From positions 1-64,000 of the forward strand of contig URCA01000004.1 of assembly GCA_900546265.1 (NCBI GenBank): DNA of 64,000 nucleotides. The letters run 5' to 3'. The position numbers and the translations under genes are program-made. Positions 24,976 through 29,851 of the stretch are shown here, one piece after another; position 1 is the stretch's first letter; each line of letters starts with the position of its first letter. The notes beneath the pieces were generated by a model. The model was not told the DNA's origin. It saw only the letters and a list, made by a program, of their open reading frames with translations, and did no database searches. This DNA comes from an uncultured Oscillospiraceae bacterium. GTDB taxonomy: Bacteria > Bacillota > Clostridia > Oscillospirales > Acutalibacteraceae.

Positions 24976-25185
24976 ATGGGAAATGGAACACTTCCAGAGT
25001 TTGAACTGGAGCTCGAATGTGTAACCTGCGAAAAATCTTTCACAGCTTCGTCAAAGAGTGTTGGGCAAACAGTGACTTGCCCTCACTGCGGCCAACAAAT
25101 CGAACTGGTTGACGATGGATTTTCCGATGGGCTGAAGGCCGTAGATGAAAAAATCCAGCAATCGCTGAAAGACATCGAACTCTAG
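24976..25185 (+). CDS. Small zinc-ribbon protein on the opposite strand (moron-like)
   Basis: A 69-residue protein, ATG preceded by GGGGGTG. It holds two Cys pairs, CVTCEKSF and CPHCGQQ, spaced as in zinc ribbons of the MJ0042 type, then an acidic helical C-terminus (GLKAVDEKIQQSLKDIEL). It has its own promoter and is transcribed like the repressor, against all other phage genes here. Its stop codon shares CTAG with the stop of the convergent 49-residue gene. The role is unknown: a lysogen-expressed accessory gene (for example, superinfection immunity or an anti-defence function) is inference from orientation. Confidence 0.6.
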   Translation: MGNGTLPEFELELECVTCEKSFTASSKSVGQTVTCPHCGQQIELVDDGFSDGLKAVDEKIQQSLKDIEL

Positions 25186-25331
25186 TCCCGCTCAAGCGAA
25201 CCGACTGTTATGCCAAGCTCTTCCATGGTGGCTTTCAGTCGGTTCGCTTTTTCCTGTAGCCGGTCGATTTCCTGCTCTGCCTGGGAAACGTCGAGCTCGA
25301 CGAAAACTGTGTTCTTCTTGTTTTCTTCCAT
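25182..25331 (-). CDS. Small coiled-coil phage protein, 49 residues
   Basis: ATG at 25331 preceded by AAGGGAGTG. The product has a heptad-rich coiled coil (SQAEQEIDRLQEKANRL) and is highly charged. It ends at 25182, overlapping the end of the zinc-ribbon gene by four bases, with both stops using the palindromic CTAG. No family recognised. The proximity suggests possible antisense interaction between the two convergent genes. Confidence 0.6.
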   Translation of the reverse strand: MEENKKNTVFVELDVSQAEQEIDRLQEKANRLKATMEELGITVGSLERD

Positions 25332-25434
25332 TTTGCGTTCACTCCCTTCTTTGGTCTGCCATCATCAGCACTGGGAGACCGTCCCCAGCGGACGCCCGGA
25401 GCGGGCGTTTCGGCTGTCTTTTGTGGGGCGGGCT
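25332..25434. other. Gap with a GC-rich hairpin
   Basis: About 100 bases between two small genes. A hairpin lies at 25392-25408 with arms ACGCCC and GGGCGT, the same arms as the hairpin in the leader before terS at 16563-16579. No U-run. Function unknown. Confidence 0.35.
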
Positions 25435-25581
25435 TCACTCCCGCACCTTGGCCATCCTGGCGACCAGGACGCCGTCCTCGTAGTCCATGCTGATGATACG
25501 CCACTTCCTGCTCGCCAGCAGGGCGTTGATTTCGTCCTCGCTGCGCACGGTGCGCAGTTCCCGGATGGATTCATAGTTCAT
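25435..25581 (-). CDS. Small phage protein, 48 residues
   Basis: ATG at 25581 is preceded by GGGAGGTG. The product (MNYESIRELRTVRSEDEINA at the start) has a helix followed by two strands (KWRIISMDYEDGVLVARMAK). It reads like a small alpha/beta protein rather than random sequence. It is the downstream partner of the 33-residue membrane peptide gene. No family recognised. Confidence 0.55.
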   Translation of the reverse strand: MNYESIRELRTVRSEDEINALLASRKWRIISMDYEDGVLVARMAKVRE

Positions 25582-25586
25582 GCCGC

Positions 25587-25688
25587 TCACCTCCCGTCTC
25601 GGTTGTGGTATGTAAGGATGATGCCGGTGGCAAAACCGGCCAGGTAGATTAGCCAGGCAATGACGGCCAGGCCTGCGGAAATCACCAT
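25587..25688 (-). CDS. Membrane peptide, 33 residues
   Basis: ATG at 25688, GAGGGGG upstream, overlapping the end of the previous gene by 7 bases. The sequence consists almost wholly of one hydrophobic helix (ISAGLAVIAWLIYLAGFATG) with a short basic end. A small phage membrane peptide; no function assigned. It could also be a non-coding overlap, so confidence is moderate. Confidence 0.45.
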   Translation of the reverse strand: MVISAGLAVIAWLIYLAGFATGIILTYHNRDGR

Positions 25689-25891
25689 GGCAAATCCCCC
25701 TCGGGCCAATGGCCATGGGTAGAAAAATCCCACTCAATGGTGCCGCCCGGATACTGTACAATACCGTGTGCAACCAGCGTCCAGTTATCGGATATCCGCT
25801 GCATGATGGTACCGGCGATTGTGGTACCGATCACCTTGTACTGAGCGCCATTTCTGTTGGTATAGACCTGGCCAATTTGCAGTTCAATCAT
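25682..25891 (-). CDS. Small phage protein, 69 residues
   Basis: The ATG at 25891 sits six bases after GGGAGGATG; longer in-frame starts exist but lack a site. The product (MIELQIGQVYTNRNGAQYKV) is beta-rich, with an aromatic and glycine pattern (GGTIEWDFSTHGHWPEG) reminiscent of small SH3-like phage proteins. It overlaps the upstream 83-residue gene by 8 bases. No named family. Confidence 0.55.
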   Translation of the reverse strand: MIELQIGQVYTNRNGAQYKVIGTTIAGTIMQRISDNWTLVAHGIVQYPGGTIEWDFSTHGHWPEGDLPW

Positions 25892-26135
25892 TTTCATCCT
25901 CCCCGTAGTCGTCAATAAAATCGATGGTCTCCTGCAGGCTGCCAGCGTCCCATTCGTGGTCGTAAAGGGCGGTGATGGTGACTAGGTCGCTGATGACGTC
26001 CTCATCACCAAAATCATCGTTGGGTAGGTACAGGTAATAGATGCCAAACTCAGGTTCTTGGACTATCATCCAGTCTTGGTAAAACGCCACGCAGTGGGTG
26101 GGGTAGATGCGCCATTCAAGCTCTTGCACGGTCAT
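25884..26135 (-). CDS. Small acidic phage protein, 83 residues
   Basis: AAAGGAG precedes the ATG. The product (MTVQELEWRIYPTHCVAFYQ at the start) is very acidic in its C-terminal half (DDFGDEDVISDLV, DFIDDYGEDEND) with several aromatics. Strongly acidic, DNA-mimic-like small proteins are common among phage anti-defence proteins, but this is compositional similarity only. Its stop overlaps the next gene. It is the second gene of the early operon, right after the Cro/Ner-like gene. Confidence 0.6.
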   Translation of the reverse strand: MTVQELEWRIYPTHCVAFYQDWMIVQEPEFGIYYLYLPNDDFGDEDVISDLVTITALYDHEWDAGSLQETIDFIDDYGEDEND

Positions 26136-26353
26136 GCTCCTTTCTGATGGCTGTTATTTTTTTCCTCGTAGAACAATCTCCAATCAAAACGCAAGATGCC
26201 ACCGATTTTCTGAGCAATCTTGGGACTCGGGCGGCGAACTCCCCGCTCGATATTTGCATAGTGAGCACGAGATATCCCAGCGTAAGACGCCACCGCTTCC
26301 TGTGTCATCTTGACACTGTTTCTATATTTCGAGACAAAATCATGCGAATACAT
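26132..26353 (-). CDS. Cro/Ner-like HTH (XRE) regulator, first early gene
   Basis: A 73-residue XRE-family protein with an HTH at residues 16 to 45 (MTQEAVASYAGISRAHYANI). The ATG at 26353 is preceded by AGGAGG. It is the first gene of the leftward lytic operon, opposite the S24-type repressor, which is the position of Mu Ner or lambda Cro. It probably binds the same GTTTC-N5-GAAAC operators and limits early or repressor expression. Operator sharing is inferred. Confidence 0.8.
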   Translation of the reverse strand: MYSHDFVSKYRNSVKMTQEAVASYAGISRAHYANIERGVRRPSPKIAQKIGGILRFDWRLFYEEKNNSHQKGA

Positions 26354-26377
26354 TTGTAGATCGCCTCCTACATATAT

Positions 26378-26509
26378 GTTTCAATATGACACTTTACTTT
26401 ATTATAGTTTCAAATCGAAACATTGTCAAGACATAAAGCACGGTTTTTTATTATTATGTTTCTTTTTGAATCATTACGTGATATATTGTTGATTGTTTCT
26501 TTTTGAAAC
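26378..26509. promoter_or_regulatory. Four-site operator region, consensus GTTTC-N5-GAAAC
   Basis: Dyad sites lie at 26378-26392 (GTTTC..GACAC), 26407-26421 (perfect), 26458-26472 (GTTTC..GAATC) and 26495-26509 (perfect). Both perfect sites lie inside the spacers of the two divergent promoters, so a bound repressor would shut each. Sites were found by eye; the protein that binds is inferred. Confidence 0.8.
26401..26429 (-). promoter_or_regulatory. Early lytic promoter (leftward)
   Basis: On the minus strand TTGACA (26424-26429), 17-base spacer containing a perfect operator, TATAAT (26401-26406). Both hexamers are exact sigma-70 consensus, so it would be very strong unless repressed. It drives the Cro/Ner-like gene and the genes below it. 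Confidence 0.9.
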
Positions 26510-26517
26510 AATATAAT
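26489..26517 (+). promoter_or_regulatory. Repressor promoter (rightward)
   Basis: TTGATT (26489-26494), 17-base spacer holding a perfect operator, TATAAT (26512-26517). It drives the S24-type repressor. Because an ATG at 26522 would fall at or before the transcription start, the repressor start at 26537 is preferred. Confidence 0.85.
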
Positions 26518-26536
26518 TGCTATGGAAGGTGAGCAT

Positions 26537-27133
26537 ATGGAGTTTAAAGAGATGCGCAAATCAAAGGGGCTGACACAGGCACAAGTCGCCGATTTTTTAG
26601 GTATAACCAGAGCGGCATATACCAATATCGAAAACGGGCATAGGGAAGCCGACTATTCAACTCTATCTTCACTTTCAGAACTGTTTAGCGTATCAATAGA
26701 CAGTTTGCTAGGGAAGAAGATCCCTCCGCAAAAAAAGAAGGGTGTAAAAATACCCATTTTAGGGAACGTCAGAGCCGGTATTCCAATAGAGGCCATTGAG
26801 GAGATTCTGGGTTACGAAGAAATATCGGAAGAAATGGCTGCTCAAGGGATGTTCTTCGCGCTTCGAGTCAACGGTGATAGTATGGAGCCGTTGCTTCTGG
26901 AAAAGGATATCATCATCATTCGGCAGCAGTCTGATGTGGACAGTGGAGATATTGCAGTCGTGCTGATAAACGGCGATGACGCAACCGTAAAAAAAATACA
27001 TAAACAAGATAACGGGATCACTTTGATGCCAATTAACCCACAATACACGCCGATCTTTTTTACAACCGAGGAGATATTAAACAAGCCAGTAACAATCATC
27101 GGGAAAATGGTGGAGTTAAGAAGGAAATTCTAA
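26537..27133 (+). CDS. LexA/CI-type phage repressor (XRE HTH plus S24 peptidase)
   Basis: A 198-residue immunity repressor. Residues 10 to 35 form an XRE helix-turn-helix (GLTQAQVADFLGITRAAYTN). The rest is an S24/LexA-like autoprotease, with a cleavage site Ala80-Gly81 (NVRAGIP), Ser115 in NGDSMEP, and Lys152 in DATVKKI. The Ser-Lys spacing of 37 is the same as in LexA. RecA-stimulated self-cleavage after DNA damage is therefore likely, giving SOS induction of the prophage. Mu itself uses a different, ClpXP-controlled repressor, so this immunity module was probably swapped in. Immediately after the stop TAA an in-frame stretch ending at 27232 reads like another S24 C-terminus. Confidence 0.9.
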   Translation: MEFKEMRKSKGLTQAQVADFLGITRAAYTNIENGHREADYSTLSSLSELFSVSIDSLLGKKIPPQKKKGVKIPILGNVRAGIPIEAIEEILGYEEISEEMAAQGMFFALRVNGDSMEPLLLEKDIIIIRQQSDVDSGDIAVVLINGDDATVKKIHKQDNGITLMPINPQYTPIFFTTEEILNKPVTIIGKMVELRRKF

Positions 27134-27232
27134 TATGATGACGTTAAGGCTCATTTCCCACAGGATGACACCATTCGCTGCAACGGTAAAGTGATAGGCA
27201 TCCTAGACGCGGAGGCGTTGTACAAAGATTGA
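27134..27232 (+). pseudogene. Possible remnant of a second S24-type repressor C-terminus
   Basis: Directly following the repressor stop and in the same frame, 32 codons encode VKAHFPQDDTIRCNGKVIGI and a short tail before TGA at 27230-27232. The NGKVIGI segment resembles the last strand of S24 proteins. There is no start codon or ribosome site. It may be a scar of repressor swapping, or chance. Confidence 0.35.
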
Positions 27233-27773
27233 TATTTTATACACAATAATTTATATTTATACAGTTTAAGCCGTGAAATACCCATCGTGTGAAAAATCCA
27301 CACAAATTCCCATAAACCCGCATGAACACTAGAACGAAACTAGGTTGCGCGTCTTTTCGATTTTAGTTGCGCGGTTGCGCGTAAATTAGATGGGTGCTCA
27401 ACGACCGATTTTCGCATCTTATAAGTAGAAATTTAAACAATGCCCAGCATAACGCAAAAAGCCTTTAAGCCGTGTATTCATGCGGCCTAAAGGCTTTTCC
27501 TGTTGTAAAAATTAAAGATGATTTAAAGATGATATAGCCCAATTTAAAGGCATATTTTAAAATTTCAATGCCGCCCGCTCGCCCCGCCGAAAACCAAAAA
27601 AATCGCCCCAAAAAACTTGCGTACAAAATACAAAAAAACAGGGGATAACAGTCACGGAACAGCCGTGTAACATGTAAAAAACGGCTCTATAACAGGGTTT
27701 TCATTAGTCCTAATTATTTTTAACGTCTTTTCACGTCGCCCCCGGAATTTTGTATTCTCTACGTAAACCTACA
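27233..27773. other. Left prophage end (attL side), non-coding, with repeats likely bound by transposase or host factors
   Basis: About 540 bases without a gene. It contains three GTTGCGCG copies (27344-27351, 27366-27373, 27374-27381), a hairpin terminator (27456-27498), and three TTAAAG boxes (27512, 27523, 27544; spacing 11 and 21). A CACGG/CCGTG hairpin lies near 27650, before the terminal TGTAG. In Mu the left end holds three transposase sites, and these repeats are candidates for the equivalent. Confidence 0.6.
27456..27498. terminator. Hairpin terminator near the left prophage end
   Basis: AAAGCCTTTA and the matching TAAAGGCTTT flank a short loop with extra GGC/GCC pairing, with an A run on one side and a T run on the other. 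It may isolate phage and host transcription and protects the repressor message end. Confidence 0.65.
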
Positions 27774-28147
27774 GCCGGCTGCAGCCGCACTATTATGATG
27801 TCCAGTCCATCAATGTCCGTCTGGCACATCTGGGTGCCGAGCTGTTTGACAAAACCAGCACCGCAGTGTTTCACCTCGATCCGAGCGAAAAGTACGGCCG
27901 ACCCTTCGAGCCGTATGGCGGTGTATGCTCCGTCATGGGCGGGGCATCGGTAATCGGTTTCTTTGATGACGGTAGCTTTTTGGTAACCAACAAGGATTTT
28001 CGGCGGGATGTAATTTTGCGCCTGGAAACCACGGGCGGGGCAATGGAGCAGTACGATGACATGGCGGGTGTGTGGAAACCAGCCGGGGCTCTGGAACGGC
28101 TTTCCATCGAAGCCGGCGGGGCCCGCCTGCTACGGTTCTGTAAGTAA
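27774..28147 (+). pseudogene. 3' fragment of a host carbohydrate-active gene interrupted by the prophage
   Basis: From the prophage end the frame runs open to TAA at 28145-28147 with no plausible native start at its beginning; an in-frame stop lies just inside the phage. The 124 residues include SINVRLAHLGAELFDKTST, GFFDDGSFLVTNKDF and a C-terminal LSIEAGGARLLRF, which resemble the beta-sandwich domain closing many glycoside hydrolases. The missing N-terminal part should lie beyond the right prophage end, outside the window. The next gene begins 16 bases later, so it was part of the same operon. Enzyme family cannot be named from this piece. Confidence 0.75.
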
Positions 28148-28163
28148 GAGGGGTTGTGCGTAT

Positions 28164-29825
28164 ATGGAAATCCGCTCGTTTGCCACCACCGCGGTGGATA
28201 AGTTGGGGCGTCGCCTGCCCCTCTCGGCACAGCCGCCTGGGGGACGGAAGCCGCGGCTGACGGCATTGTTCTATTTTTTGTGGAACGGGGAACACGGGGA
28301 TGCCGAGCAACTGATCCCGAAAAACGTTTCAGCCATCCTGCGTGAGGAACCTCGCGCGGGGTATATGCCGGACGCCCCGCTGTGGGGAGGGCCGTCGGCA
28401 TTTTACTACTGGGGAGAGCCGCTGTACGGGTATTACCTGTCGCGCGATCCGTGGGTGATGAGCCGCCATGTGGAGCTGTTTGTCGAAGCGGGGATCGACG
28501 TCCTGATTTTTGATGCCACCAATGCGTTCATCTATACGGAGGTGGTGCTCCGCCTGCTCGAGGTGCTGGACGAAGGCCGTCGCATGGGCTGGCCGGTGCC
28601 ACGGATCGCCTACTATACCAATTCCTCGCCCGGGGACACGGCGGAGCGGATATACCGGGACATTTATGCGCCGGGGAAGTATCCGGAACTCTGGTTCCGT
28701 GTCGGAGGCAAACCGCTGCTTATCACCCGCGAGGAGGCGTGTAGCCGGGAGGTACGGGAGTTTTTCCAAATACGGCAGTCCCAGTGGCCCAATGAACCGG
28801 CGCAAGAAAACGGGTTCCCCTGGATAAGCTTTGTTCGCCCCCAACAGATTTACGCCGACCGTCAGGGAGGAAACCGCGTACTCAGCGTCTCTCCTGCCCA
28901 GCATCCGGGGATCTTGATGGGGGACTCGGCAATGTATGGGGCTACCGACAACTGGGGACGCAGTTATCACAACGGGCAGGCCGACCCCCGGCCTGGCGCT
29001 TCGGCATATGGCTACAATTTTGAAGAACAATGGGAGCGGGCTTTTCGAACTGATCCCGATATGGTCTTTCTCACCGGCTGGAACGAATGGACGATGAACC
29101 GGCTTCAGGGGCCGCCGGAGCGGCCGGTACGCTTTGTGGATAACGCCAATGAAGAGTACAGCCGCGATATTGAACCGATGGCCGGCGGCCATGGGGATAA
29201 CTACTATCTGCAAATGACAGCCAACATCCGTCGATATAAGGGATATAATCCTCCGGTTTATCCCATCAAGGCTGCTGACGAATCGCGGTTTGGCGATCCA
29301 GCTTTCTGGGAAGGACTCGACCCGGCCATTCGACCCTTTCTCCACCATACGGAGGAGCGGAATTATCCTGGCTTCCATGGGGAGTACTTCCGGGGCTGCT
29401 CGGTGCGCAACCGCTTTGCGTTGCTGAAGGTAGCTGCCGGAGGCGGGCGGACTGCCTTTTATGCACAGGCCTGCAAGGGGCTGTCCCCCGACAAGGAGGG
29501 CGCGTGGATGCGGCTATATATCGGCGGTTTGGAGGATTCCGGGGCATCGGAGGATTCCTTTGGCGGGTTTCACCTGTATGTGGAGGACGGGTTCCTGTAT
29601 CGCTTCGCAGAAGACGGGTGGGAGAAGGCGGGCGTCGCAGACGTCTGGAGATTTGAAAAGGCACTGGCCGTCGCCGTGCCGGAGGAACTTTTGCCCTCGC
29701 CGGTACTGGTGTTCAAATGGGCCGATTCCCGTATCCCATACGATACCCCGGACGATTTCTACTCCAAGGGGTTTTGCGCGCCTGTCGGTCGTTTCGGCTA
29801 TGCAGCGTGGCGCGAGGTTCCATAA
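28164..29825 (+). CDS. GH71/GH99-like glycoside hydrolase, putative
   Basis: A 553-residue cytoplasmic protein (no signal peptide). The N-terminal 350 residues form a TIM-barrel-like region: LTALFYFLWNGEHG, AFYYWGEPLYGYYL near residue 85, AGIDVLIFDATNA, RIAYYTNSSPGD and LTGWNEW near residue 305. The AFYYWGEP and GWNEW motifs are shared with GH71/GH99-type alpha-glycan hydrolases. The last 150 residues look like a beta-rich accessory domain. Substrate is not evident. The gene follows the broken gene by 16 bases and precedes the GH106-like gene by 26, so the three are one operon. Only weak AGAGGGG precedes the start. Confidence 0.65.
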   Translation: MEIRSFATTAVDKLGRRLPLSAQPPGGRKPRLTALFYFLWNGEHGDAEQLIPKNVSAILREEPRAGYMPDAPLWGGPSAFYYWGEPLYGYYLSRDPWVMSRHVELFVEAGIDVLIFDATNAFIYTEVVLRLLEVLDEGRRMGWPVPRIAYYTNSSPGDTAERIYRDIYAPGKYPELWFRVGGKPLLITREEACSREVREFFQIRQSQWPNEPAQENGFPWISFVRPQQIYADRQGGNRVLSVSPAQHPGILMGDSAMYGATDNWGRSYHNGQADPRPGASAYGYNFEEQWERAFRTDPDMVFLTGWNEWTMNRLQGPPERPVRFVDNANEEYSRDIEPMAGGHGDNYYLQMTANIRRYKGYNPPVYPIKAADESRFGDPAFWEGLDPAIRPFLHHTEERNYPGFHGEYFRGCSVRNRFALLKVAAGGGRTAFYAQACKGLSPDKEGAWMRLYIGGLEDSGASEDSFGGFHLYVEDGFLYRFAEDGWEKAGVADVWRFEKALAVAVPEELLPSPVLVFKWADSRIPYDTPDDFYSKGFCAPVGRFGYAAWREVP

Positions 29826-29851
29826 GACGAGAGCGGAATGTGTGAAAAAGT

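Larger units (their letters stand above)
1..27773 (-). mobile_element. Mu-like transposable prophage, left end and most of genome (right end outside window)
   Basis: Almost every gene from 1 to 26353 lies on the minus strand and belongs to known phage families. They run in Mu order from the left end: repressor, Cro/Ner-like, transposase A, target activator B, Gam, GemA, Mor, Gp26/Gp27-like, terminase, head and tail. The left boundary is placed at 27773, where the minus strand reads 5'-TGTAGGTTTACG inward. Immediately outside it a host reading frame begins without a start codon, as expected when a transposon interrupts a gene. The presumed 5-bp target duplication on this side is GCCGG (27774-27778). 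The exact boundary is inferred, because the right end is not in the window. Confidence 0.85.

Noticed and set aside
24722..25043. Minus-strand frames across the plus-strand promoter of the zinc-ribbon gene
   Set aside because: No ribosome sites, and the frames overlap each other and the promoter; protein-like stretches are weak.
27750..27865. Start codon of the host fragment within the prophage end
   Set aside because: A GTG at 27866 could start a shorter frame, but the homologous-looking coding runs upstream to the phage junction without a stop, so a broken gene is more likely.
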